From Bog-950 sp964493695 (GTDB taxonomy: Bacteria > Bacteroidota > Bacteroidia > Chitinophagales > LD1): a stretch of DNA of 64,000 bases. The notes under the pieces are model-generated. The model was not told where the DNA came from. It worked only from the letters and a program-made list of their open reading frames with translations, and ran no database searches. Shown piece after piece: positions 56,852-64,000 of this stretch (positions are counted from its first letter, which is position 1; every line of letters begins with the position of its first letter). The position numbers and the translations under genes were made by a program. The stretch covers positions 62,001-126,000 of the forward strand of contig CAZBPG010000002.1 in NCBI GenBank assembly GCA_964493695.1, given 5' to 3'.

Positions 56852-58057
56852 TTACTGCACTTCGCTTTCGGCAATGTTCTCGAGATTTTTGATTTGGCCG
56901 AGGGCGTTCCACACCGGCTGTGTCCAGTAGTTGGCGTGGTTTGATTTGTTGCCGAGGACAATTAAGGTAAACCCGTCATCGAGGTCGCGGGCGAATACGT
57001 TGTTGCTGCCATGCCAGAACCCGTTGTGATAAATGAGATAGGATTTATCCGGTTGCTTTATCATCCGCCAGCCGTAACCGTAATTTTTCCCTTTTTCTTT
57101 GGCAAACGAATACCGGTCTAAGCTGCGGGGTTTGTAGGCTTCATTCAAACTTTCTTCGCTCAAAATTACACCGGTGCGCAGGGCGTTATCCCATTTGAGC
57201 ATATCCTCTACCGAAGAGTAAATTCCTTTGTCGCCCACTACACCGTCAGCCGGACAATCTTTCCAGACGCGGCCTTTTGAATCGTAACTGATGGTGCAGC
57301 AGTTTCCGTCTTCGGGCGAAAACACGTAGGTATCGCTCATGCCGAGCGGAGAGAAAATAACATCGTGCATGAACTTTTTGTAGCTTATGCCGGTTACGTT
57401 TTCGATAATGCTGGCGAGCACCGCATAGTTGGTGTTGCAATAGATAAACATGTGGTCGGGTCGGCAACGCACCTGCGGCTTTTTGGCGACCAGCAGTTGC
57501 ATGAGCGATTGGTTGGTGAGGTAACCGGTAGGGGTGCCGGTAAAGTATTTATCCCAGTAGGTATAGTCGGACAGGCCGGTGCGGTGGCTGAGGAGGAGAC
57601 GGATGGTGATGCCGTGGTAAGGGAAATCGGGAAAGAATTTCTGAACGGAATCATCGAGGGAAAGAAAGCCTTGCTCCGCCAAGAGCAAAATGGCCGAAGC
57701 GGTGAATGTTTTGGAAACGGACGCCAGTTGAATAGAGGACTGAGTTGTGAGCGTATCTTTAAAAGTAAGATTGCCATAACCAAAGGCAGCCGAGTAAATG
57801 GGCTTGCCGTCTTTGGCGACCATGACACAGCCGTTGAAGCGGTCGTTTTTTACGCGCTTGCGGTAGAAGGAGTCTATCTGTTCGCGGACGCGCAGGGAGA
57901 AGGTTTCTTCTAAAGTGAGCTGAACCACTTCCTCTGTGCCGTTTTGGGTGGGGGCCGTTGGGACGGTGGGCTCACCGGCAGCGAATAAGGTATTGGTAAC
58001 CGCGCCAAGCAGCAGGAAAAAGGATAACACCCATACTTTAGGTAAAGAGGTTTTCAC
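56852..58057 (-). CDS. Serine hydrolase (class C beta-lactamase/DD-peptidase fold), copy 2
   Basis: 401 residues from GTG 58057, chosen because it gives a clean signal peptide (MKTSLPKVWVLSFFLLLGAVTNTLFAAGE). A TTG at 58087 would add ten residues. Motifs: SxxK in LASVSKTFTA, YxN in IYCNTNYAVL, HNG in IYHNGFWHGSNN. It shares long blocks with copy 1 (GVVGDKG.YS, NYGYGWR, YHNG.WHG.N), so the pair arose by tandem duplication. The gene is more GC-rich than copy 1. This copy looks soluble and periplasmic while copy 1 is membrane-anchored, so they may act in different places. Confidence 0.87.
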   Translation of the reverse strand: MKTSLPKVWVLSFFLLLGAVTNTLFAAGEPTVPTAPTQNGTEEVVQLTLEETFSLRVREQIDSFYRKRVKNDRFNGCVMVAKDGKPIYSAAFGYGNLTFKDTLTTQSSIQLASVSKTFTASAILLLAEQGFLSLDDSVQKFFPDFPYHGITIRLLLSHRTGLSDYTYWDKYFTGTPTGYLTNQSLMQLLVAKKPQVRCRPDHMFIYCNTNYAVLASIIENVTGISYKKFMHDVIFSPLGMSDTYVFSPEDGNCCTISYDSKGRVWKDCPADGVVGDKGIYSSVEDMLKWDNALRTGVILSEESLNEAYKPRSLDRYSFAKEKGKNYGYGWRMIKQPDKSYLIYHNGFWHGSNNVFARDLDDGFTLIVLGNKSNHANYWTQPVWNALGQIKNLENIAESEVQ

Positions 58058-58173
58058 GATTATGGAAGGAAGGGGCAGTTGGTTCAAACTGTTTTTACTG
58101 TATGGGTACGAATATGTTTCGTTACAATGATATTAAAAACCATGAAATGAACACCGCAAACAGATAGTGTCTC

Positions 58174-58881
58174 TTATCGTGTTGCCGCAGCTATAGAAGC
58201 AAAACTTGCTTTCGTGCCGGATGTTTGGAGAATTGTTTGTAAACATGCCTCGGCAGTGGAACCGGTAGTTACCACATCATCTACGAGTAAAACATGCCTA
58301 TTTTTGATTTGTACCTCATCGTTGATTGAGAAAATTTCGGCCACGTTTCCCCAACGATCCAACCGCTTCCTTTTGGTTTGTGAAACATTTTCATGGTTTC
58401 GAACCAGCGCTGTTGAAGACCATGGAATTTCCATTGCTTCTGATAAACCTTGTGCAAACGAGTCGCACTGGTTGTAGCCCCGGATTTTCAATTTCTTAAA
58501 GTGCAACGGAACGGGAACAATCAAATCGATGTTCTTAAAAATGGAATCCTCTTCCTTCAGCTTTGTGCCAAACATTTTGCCGATGTATTCCCCAACATCC
58601 TGACGTCCACGATACTTGAGTTCATGCAAGAGATGCTGAACGGGATTGCCCTTTTTGAACTGGAAAAATGCCGCAGCACTTTGTAATTCAACCCGGCTCC
58701 AAAAGCGTTTCATCAAAGTATTCTCTTTATCTGTCCAATGGTTTGTTTGAGGGATTTCACTTTGACAACGGAAACAAATTGCATTTTCTCCTTTCAGCAA
58801 TTTTCGCGAACAAGCGAGACAAATGTCAGGGTAGAAAAGCCCGAATAAGTCGATTGAATACTCTTTAAGAAGTGAAAGCAT
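58174..58881 (-). CDS. comF: ComF family phosphoribosyltransferase-like protein
   Basis: 235 residues. The N-terminal double zinc motif is CLACSRKLLKGENAICFRC. The PRPP-binding loop is HVLLVDDVVTTGSTAEAC. PVPLHFKKLKIRGYNQCDSFAQGLSEAM and NVSQTKRKRLDRWGNV are the usual ComF blocks. ComF is needed for inward DNA transport during natural competence. comEC lies less than 1 kb away in the opposite direction, with an exonuclease gene between. Confidence 0.95.
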   Translation of the reverse strand: MLSLLKEYSIDLFGLFYPDICLACSRKLLKGENAICFRCQSEIPQTNHWTDKENTLMKRFWSRVELQSAAAFFQFKKGNPVQHLLHELKYRGRQDVGEYIGKMFGTKLKEEDSIFKNIDLIVPVPLHFKKLKIRGYNQCDSFAQGLSEAMEIPWSSTALVRNHENVSQTKRKRLDRWGNVAEIFSINDEVQIKNRHVLLVDDVVTTGSTAEACLQTILQTSGTKASFASIAAATR

Positions 58882-58885
58882 AAAC

Positions 58886-59617
58886 TCATTTTGCGAAAAC
58901 TATTTCCTCATCATTCAACGGTTGAGTATCTCCTTTAAACCGAAGTAGTAGCCTTGCTACCGCAACTACATCTCTTTGACAATAATCAACAATGCGTTCC
59001 AATCCCTTTTCCTGCCAGTAAACACGACAAACATCTTTCCCTTCAATATCAGTTTTAGAAGTGGGAATGCCAAGGACTTCTGTCAACATTTTTAAAGAAG
59101 TGTAATGTTTGTAGTCGCCAAACTTCCAGAGTTGAAGAGTATCCACATCAAACATTTCCCATGGGCGTTTACCGGATACGTCAAGCATATCAGGAAATTT
59201 TATCTGGTTGATCAGCAATCTGCGACAAATAAAAGGGATGTCGAACTCGCGCACATTATGCCCGCAGAAATGAAACCTATCCGAATCAAAACTTTTGTTG
59301 ATGAGTTGAACGAATTCTTCGAGCAAGACCTTTTCTTCATCACCGGAGAACGATTTAACTCGAAAGGTTCGTTGCTTGGTTTGCTTATCTAAGCGAAAGC
59401 AACCGATGCTGATGCAAACGATTTTTGCAAACTCGGCATACACTCCTGCACGTTTCAGATAGCCCTCTTCGGAAGTTTCGTTTTCGGTTTTTAAGAAAGA
59501 ATGCTTAGCAGTCCATAAATCCTTTGCTGAATAGCTTAATTGTTCGTGTGACGAAAATTGAGGTACCGTTTCAATATCAATAAAGATAAGGTCGTAGATG
59601 TTCACGTGTGAAAGCAC
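58886..59617 (-). CDS. DEDDy 3'-5' exonuclease (PolB-exonuclease-like)
   Basis: 243 residues from GTG 59617; a GTG at 59605 is an alternative. Motifs: ExoI in LIFIDIETVPQF, ExoII in HFCGHNVREFDIPFICRRL, ExoIII in IVDYCQRDVVAVARLLL (Y-x3-D). It resembles the exonuclease domain of family B polymerases standing alone, a family seen widely in Bacteroidota. Probably a DNA or RNA processing nuclease. It is 4 bp upstream of comF on the same strand, and its start region overlaps the upstream end of comEC, so a link to DNA uptake or recombination is possible. Confidence 0.88.
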   Translation of the reverse strand: MLSHVNIYDLIFIDIETVPQFSSHEQLSYSAKDLWTAKHSFLKTENETSEEGYLKRAGVYAEFAKIVCISIGCFRLDKQTKQRTFRVKSFSGDEEKVLLEEFVQLINKSFDSDRFHFCGHNVREFDIPFICRRLLINQIKFPDMLDVSGKRPWEMFDVDTLQLWKFGDYKHYTSLKMLTEVLGIPTSKTDIEGKDVCRVYWQEKGLERIVDYCQRDVVAVARLLLRFKGDTQPLNDEEIVFAK

Positions 59618-59664
59618 AACAAGTAAAATTTCATTTTAAATTTAAGAAGCAATTTGAAATATCC

Positions 59665-61875
59665 ATGAGAAATTTTTGGAGTCAAATACCTATGATGCGC
59701 ATCACGTTTGCATTGATTGCAGGTATTGCGCTGGAAATTGGCAGTGATTACTTGCGCTGCTCTCAAGAAGTTTTGTGGTTAATGCTTGCCTTGTTTGGTA
59801 TTTCGTTTGCAGCGGCTCTTGCAGTTACGTTGTTCAGTAATATTACTTGGATTTATCGGTTGCGAATTCTTCATGGGGTTGCGTTATCTATTCTGATTCT
59901 TTCGTTTGGCTATGTGCTAACTTGGCTTTATGCTGACAAAAACTTCAAAAGCCATTTTCAAAATTATTTGAGCGAAGAGTGTTTCGTTGTAGCTAGAATT
60001 GTTAAACCGCCATTGGAGAAAGAGAAGGTGGTAAGAGTAGTTGTTAGAGTTGAAGAAGTTAGGGGTAAAATCAAAACTGTAAAGACAACTGGGAATATTT
60101 TTGTCAACGTTTTAAGAGATGGCTCAGGTAACGATTTGGAATATGGAGATGTAATTGTCTTTAACTCAAAGATTGAAGAATTTGAGGAGCCTAAGAATCC
60201 TGAAGAATTCAACTTTAAGCTTTATCAGAGCTTTCACAATATCTATCACCGCACATTTTTGCAAACCGGTGATTGGAAATTAGTGAAAAGCAATCAGGGA
60301 AATTTTCTGATGGCTCAGGTCTACCACATCCGTGAGTATTTTCTCTCTATCATAACCAGATATGTAAAAAGCAAAAATGATTTTGCGGTAGCTTCTGCCA
60401 TTATGCTTGGCTATAACGATTACATGAGCGGTGATGTAACCCGTGCCTATGCAAGTTCAGGCGCGTTACATGTGTTGAGTGTAAGCGGATTGCATGTGGG
60501 TATTATGTTTCTGATGCTTAATGTTTTGCTGGGTTTCATGGATAAAAAGGGCAGAAAGTCTCAAGTTGCCAAAGCGGTTATAATTATAGTTTTCATTTGG
60601 TTTTATGCGTGTCTCACCGGACTGAGCCCATCTGTTCTCCGTTCCGCTATGATGTTTTCGATGATTCAGTTTGGCAAAGTGATGATTCGGAACGTGAATA
60701 CCTACAACATCATTTTTGCCAGTGCTTTATTGTTGATGTTGTTCAATCCATTTATTGTAACAGAAGTTGGATTCCGGTTAAGCTACCTTGCTGTGCTGGG
60801 GATAATTTACATACAGCCTAAAATTTACGCGTTATGGGTTGTCGGGCTGCCAGATGAGCCGAAATACAAAAAACAAAAGTGGTTTTTGAAGCCGGTTTAT
60901 TTTTTGCGCTATTACTTATGGTGGTTCTTTTTAAAAGCTGTTGATTTAGGTTGGCAGATTGCTGCGGTTTCAATAGCAGCACAAATTGCTACTTGCCCAC
61001 TTAGCTTGCTATACTTTCATCAATTTCCGAATTTATTCCTTCTCTCAAATTTAGTAGTGATACCGGTGAGCAACTTTATCCTGTTTTTCGGAACAGCACT
61101 TTGTGCGGTTGGAGAAATAGGGTATATAAATGATGTGATAGGCTGGTGCTTTAATCATCTGTTGGGTTTGCTCAATGACTTTATCTTTTGGGTTGATTCC
61201 ATTCCGTTCGCACTGAAAGAAGGAATAAGTATTACCATGTTTGAAATGGCGCTGCTGTATTTGCTGATTTTGTTGTTCTGCTGGTTAACAGAAGAACGCA
61301 GAGCAAAAGTTTTAATAGCCTCTTTGTTTATTGTATTTGGGTTATGCTCTTTCTATTCTTATGAACGCATTGCTAAGTCGCAGCAGAAGAAAATTGTTGT
61401 TTACTGTGCACCCAAACAAAGTGCCATTGCTTTTATTGATGGAAGAAAAGTGCTGACTGACTTCGATGAAAAATTATTGAACGACCAAAGTGCAATGCTG
61501 TTTCATGTAAAGCATCATTGGTGGGATTGTGGCGTGAAGAAGGAAGCGGCAGCAAGCAGTAGGCAATTGGGAGTAGGCAAACTGATATTGTTCGAAGGCA
61601 AGAAGATTTTGGTTGTTGATTCAGTTTTAGAGAAAAATGATTTTGATTTTGAAAAGAAATTGAAGGTTGATTTGGTCATTCTATCGCACAACCCCAAAGT
61701 GTATTTACAAAATTTAAGAACCCTGCTTGAGTTTGACAACGTAGTTTTCGATTCTTCCAACAAACAATGGCGCATCAATTACTGGAAGAAAGATTGCGAC
61801 AAAATGAAAATCAAATACTGGGATGTAAATACACAAGGCGCGTATCTTCAGGAATTAAGTAAACCAAACACCTGA
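59665..61875 (+). CDS. comEC: ComEC/Rec2-type DNA uptake channel protein
   Basis: 736 residues from ATG 59665 (MRNFWSQIPMMRITFALIAGI). An in-frame start at 59608 is possible but overlaps the exonuclease gene. There is an N-terminal membrane pair, then an OB-like DUF4131 region (CFVVARIVKPPLEKEKVVRVVVRVEEV), then the Competence domain with ALHVLSVSGLHVGIMF, WFYACLTGLSPSVLRSAMMF and QIAAVSIAAQIATCPLSLLYF. The C-terminal part is a shortened beta-lactamase-like segment without an HxHxDH motif, so nuclease activity is unlikely there. Role: passage of single-stranded DNA across the inner membrane. Confidence 0.94.
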   Translation: MRNFWSQIPMMRITFALIAGIALEIGSDYLRCSQEVLWLMLALFGISFAAALAVTLFSNITWIYRLRILHGVALSILILSFGYVLTWLYADKNFKSHFQNYLSEECFVVARIVKPPLEKEKVVRVVVRVEEVRGKIKTVKTTGNIFVNVLRDGSGNDLEYGDVIVFNSKIEEFEEPKNPEEFNFKLYQSFHNIYHRTFLQTGDWKLVKSNQGNFLMAQVYHIREYFLSIITRYVKSKNDFAVASAIMLGYNDYMSGDVTRAYASSGALHVLSVSGLHVGIMFLMLNVLLGFMDKKGRKSQVAKAVIIIVFIWFYACLTGLSPSVLRSAMMFSMIQFGKVMIRNVNTYNIIFASALLLMLFNPFIVTEVGFRLSYLAVLGIIYIQPKIYALWVVGLPDEPKYKKQKWFLKPVYFLRYYLWWFFLKAVDLGWQIAAVSIAAQIATCPLSLLYFHQFPNLFLLSNLVVIPVSNFILFFGTALCAVGEIGYINDVIGWCFNHLLGLLNDFIFWVDSIPFALKEGISITMFEMALLYLLILLFCWLTEERRAKVLIASLFIVFGLCSFYSYERIAKSQQKKIVVYCAPKQSAIAFIDGRKVLTDFDEKLLNDQSAMLFHVKHHWWDCGVKKEAAASSRQLGVGKLILFEGKKILVVDSVLEKNDFDFEKKLKVDLVILSHNPKVYLQNLRTLLEFDNVVFDSSNKQWRINYWKKDCDKMKIKYWDVNTQGAYLQELSKPNT

Positions 61876-61877
61876 CT

Positions 61878-63653
61878 TTATTTCTCGTTTCTTCTGTTAG
61901 TTGGCTGGGGCAGGGTTCTTTTGCTGTAGTCCCAGTTAACGACTTTGCAGTTGGGGAGGGCGAGGCGGAGGGGTTCGATTTGCTGTTTGGTGATGTTGTT
62001 GTAGCTTAAATCGAGAAAGGTGAGTTGCTTTAGTTGGGCGAGGTTGTTTTTTTCTTCTTCGAAATTAAGTTTGGGGTTCATGGAGAGGTTGAGTTCTTTG
62101 AGGGAAGAGAGATTTTGAAGACCGGTGGGCAGGGCGGTGAAGTCGTTTGCCTTGAGGTCGAGCCAGTTTAAATTTTTGAGTTGGGTGAAAGAGGCGGGGA
62201 AGGAGGTGATGAGGTTATCGCGCAGGTCGAGTTTTTGCAGGGCGGTAAGATTGCTGAAGCAGTCGGGGAGCTGTTCGATGACGTTATCTTTAAGGGAAAG
62301 GGTTTGGAGATTTTTGAGCTGACAGATTTGGACCGGCAGGTTTTTTATTTTTTTATCGGGCTTGTTGAAGAAATTTCCATCGAGGTTGAGGTATTGGAGC
62401 TGCGCGAGATTGGCAATGGCGTCAGGAATGGAGCTTCCATCGTTTAAGCCGAGGTTTAGGGATTTTAAGCGGGTGAGTTGTGTAAGCTGGGGAGGGAAGC
62501 CGGTGAATTTGTTGAGGCTGAGGTTTAAATCTTCTAAGAGGGTGAGGCCCGAAAAACCCTCGGGGAGGTTTTGGAGGCGGTTACCGGCCAGGTTGAGATG
62601 CCGGAGTTTTTTTAAACCGGTGAAGGAAGGGGGCAGCTCGGTAATTTTGTTCATGCGGGTTCCCATTTCGAGATAGCTGAGGTCGAGTTCTTCGAGGTTT
62701 ACCAATGAGCCGAAGGTAAGCGGCAGCCCGGTGAGCTGATTTGCCCTGAGGTTGAGGATTTGGAGTGATGTGAGTTTGCTGATTTCGAGCGGGAGGTTTT
62801 GAATGAGGCACTGGCTTATGTCGAGGTAGTTTAAGTTGCTGAGCGGAGCAATGGCGGTAACTATCTGTGTAATGTCGAGGTTAAAGTTTTGGGACAGATT
62901 GAGGTATTGAAGATTGCTCAACTGACCGAAAGAGGGGGGCAGTGTTTTAATGTCGTTTACCGAAAGGTCGAGTATTACGAGGCTTTTTATCTGACCGATT
63001 TTATCGTTGAGTTGCAACAAGCCGCTGGCAGAAAAATAAAGCTGTGTTACGTTCAGGTTTTTGATTTTTTCAAAAACATCGTCATCGTATAAATACGCAT
63101 TGTGTTCGAGATTGAGCACGCGCAGGTTTTTCAGGAGAACAAAAGAATCGGGAAGTGTGGTGAAGTTGTTGTCTTTTAAATTGAGTTCTTCGAGAGCGGA
63201 AAGCTGCCTGATGGAACCGGGGAGAAATTTAAACGCACCACCGGATATGTTTACCCGTTTCAGTTTAGGAAGCTGCGCGAGTTGATTGAAGAGGATGTTG
63301 AGGTCGAGCGCGCGGCATTTAGTGCAGGTAAACTCTTCGAGGTTTTTGAACCGGGTAATGTGGTCACGCAACTGCGCCTTAGGGAAAGCGGTGAAGACAA
63401 GGGAAGTGGTTCCGGTTTCATTTTTCAGCGCGTCATCAATAATCTGATTGGCGTTTCCTTCGTCAATGACAGCGGCATCTTTTTTCGCTTCTTCAAATTT
63501 TGCAGTCAGTTCTTTATTGATAGAATCTTTTGCCTGCTGGCTGAGTTTGTCCCAGTCTTCCTGAGTGAAAGATTTATCGGTTGGCTTTACCTGCGCAAAG
63601 CTGAAGAGAAGTGCTGCTGAAAAAATGAGGGAGAAAATGATTCGCTTGGTCAT
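61878..63653 (-). CDS. Secreted leucine-rich-repeat protein
   Basis: 591 residues from ATG 63653, giving signal peptide MTKRIIFSLIFSAALLFSFAQ; an upstream in-frame start at 63674 is less likely. After a charged region (about 30-90) come roughly 18-20 leucine-rich repeats of the 23-residue bacterial kind (e.g. LEELNLKDNNFTTLPDSFVLLKNL, split here by family consensus as L..L.L..N....LP..f..L..L). The last residues are a basic tail (TNRRNEK). No enzyme domain and no T9SS signal are seen. Probably a periplasmic or surface binding protein. The gene is noticeably G-rich on the plus strand because of Leu/Asn codon choice in the repeats. Confidence 0.88.
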   Translation of the reverse strand: MTKRIIFSLIFSAALLFSFAQVKPTDKSFTQEDWDKLSQQAKDSINKELTAKFEEAKKDAAVIDEGNANQIIDDALKNETGTTSLVFTAFPKAQLRDHITRFKNLEEFTCTKCRALDLNILFNQLAQLPKLKRVNISGGAFKFLPGSIRQLSALEELNLKDNNFTTLPDSFVLLKNLRVLNLEHNAYLYDDDVFEKIKNLNVTQLYFSASGLLQLNDKIGQIKSLVILDLSVNDIKTLPPSFGQLSNLQYLNLSQNFNLDITQIVTAIAPLSNLNYLDISQCLIQNLPLEISKLTSLQILNLRANQLTGLPLTFGSLVNLEELDLSYLEMGTRMNKITELPPSFTGLKKLRHLNLAGNRLQNLPEGFSGLTLLEDLNLSLNKFTGFPPQLTQLTRLKSLNLGLNDGSSIPDAIANLAQLQYLNLDGNFFNKPDKKIKNLPVQICQLKNLQTLSLKDNVIEQLPDCFSNLTALQKLDLRDNLITSFPASFTQLKNLNWLDLKANDFTALPTGLQNLSSLKELNLSMNPKLNFEEEKNNLAQLKQLTFLDLSYNNITKQQIEPLRLALPNCKVVNWDYSKRTLPQPTNRRNEK

Positions 63654-63697
63654 TAGGATTGTTTGAGAGGGCAAATTACTTAATCTGTATATAAACG

Positions 63698-63733
63698 AAA
63701 AAGCAACCCCGTTTAGTATGGGGTTGCTTTTTC
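63698..63733. terminator. Hairpin terminator between the LRR gene and lysS
   Basis: GAAAAAGCAACCCC pairs with GGGGTTGCTTTTTC around a 9-nt loop (gtttagtat), with A and T tracts on both sides. It lies 38 bp downstream of the lysS stop on the minus strand, so it most likely terminates lysS. Confidence 0.85.
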
Positions 63734-63770
63734 GGGATTTGAAAATTTATTCGGGATTCTCCGGTTTCAT

Positions 63771-64000
63771 TTATTCTAAATTTTCAGGCCTCATTTGAGG
63801 GAACAAAAGCACTTCCTGTATAGCTGCCTGATTGGTCATCAGCATAGCCAGCCGGTCAATGCCAATGCCGATACCGGATGTTGGCGGCATTCCGTACTCG
63901 AGGGCGCGGAGGAAATCGTGGTCGATGAACATAGCTTCGTCATCACCGCGCTCCTGCAATTGTGTTTGCTCTTCGAAACGCGCGCGCTGGTCGAGCGGGT
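63771..64000 (-). CDS. lysS: Lysyl-tRNA synthetase (class II), C-terminal end only
   Basis: The frame is open to the right edge, so only the last roughly 76 residues are seen. QERGDDEAMFIDHDFLRALEYGMPPTSGIGIGIDRLAMLM contains motif 3 of class II aminoacyl-tRNA synthetases (GIGIGIDR), and FPQMRPENLE is the usual bacterial LysRS ending. It charges tRNA-Lys with lysine. The N-terminal OB fold and motifs 1 and 2 lie outside the window. Confidence 0.95.
   Translation of the reverse strand, partial: PLDQRARFEEQTQLQERGDDEAMFIDHDFLRALEYGMPPTSGIGIGIDRLAMLMTNQAAIQEVLLFPQMRPENLE

Noticed and set aside
1..64000. tRNA, rRNA and riboswitch genes
   Set aside because: I looked through the intergenic gaps and saw no cloverleaf, rRNA or recognisable aptamer; a covariance-model search would be needed to exclude small RNAs.

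Overview
The window reads as a chromosomal segment of an uncultured Bacteroidota (Sphingobacteriales/Chitinophagales-like). This rests on four things: a type IX secretion (T9SS) C-terminal sorting domain on a giant surface protein; a PorZ-type beta-propeller protein; a near-ideal Bacteroidota promoter (TTG-N19-TAnnTTTG) ahead of uvrA; and AT-rich intergenic repeats of the 'gcggatt', 'catcgaataatgaa' and 'agtttaaagtt' kinds, which I recall from Bacteroidota genomes but could not check. A run of ten Ns at 24466-24475 shows the sequence comes from a scaffold.

Region 1 (1-13170) is a respiratory complex I locus, nuoD-H-I-J-K-L-M, loaded with accessory DNA. nuoA-C, nuoE-G and nuoN are not here. 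All genes point right. Nearly every junction is filled by repeat or palindromic DNA, and accessory genes sit inside these junctions. A tandem-duplicated repeat block and a RES-domain gene lie before nuoD. An IVP/S23-like four-helix-bundle gene lies between nuoD and nuoH, and a second between nuoH and nuoI; each is enclosed by inverted repeats. The nuoI-nuoJ and nuoJ-nuoK junctions hold similar palindromes without a gene. A MntA-HepT toxin-antitoxin pair and an AAA-ATPase/TOPRIM pair lie between nuoL and nuoM. The 3' end of nuoL is duplicated on the far side of the MntA-HepT pair, and repeat DNA has entered nuoM (and perhaps nuoL) in frame. I regard this repeat-and-cargo organisation as the most interesting part of the window.

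Region 2 (13170-26500) holds a minus-strand 42-bp tandem-repeat gene, a 3855-residue T9SS-exported surface protein with many domains, and an ECF sigma factor.

Region 3 (26500-42000) holds uvrA, a secreted coiled-coil/OmpA-like protein, the elongasome genes mreD-mrdA-rodA, tag, a membrane glycosyltransferase, a ctlX/aminotransferase pair for citrulline/ornithine breakdown, and a sulfotransferase.

Region 4 (42000-64000) holds DNA replication and repair genes (polA, recR, recO) mixed with envelope glycosyltransferases, porZ, two tandem serine hydrolases, comF, a DEDDy exonuclease, comEC, a leucine-rich-repeat protein and the 3' end of lysS. I saw no rRNA, tRNA, CRISPR array or transposase gene.
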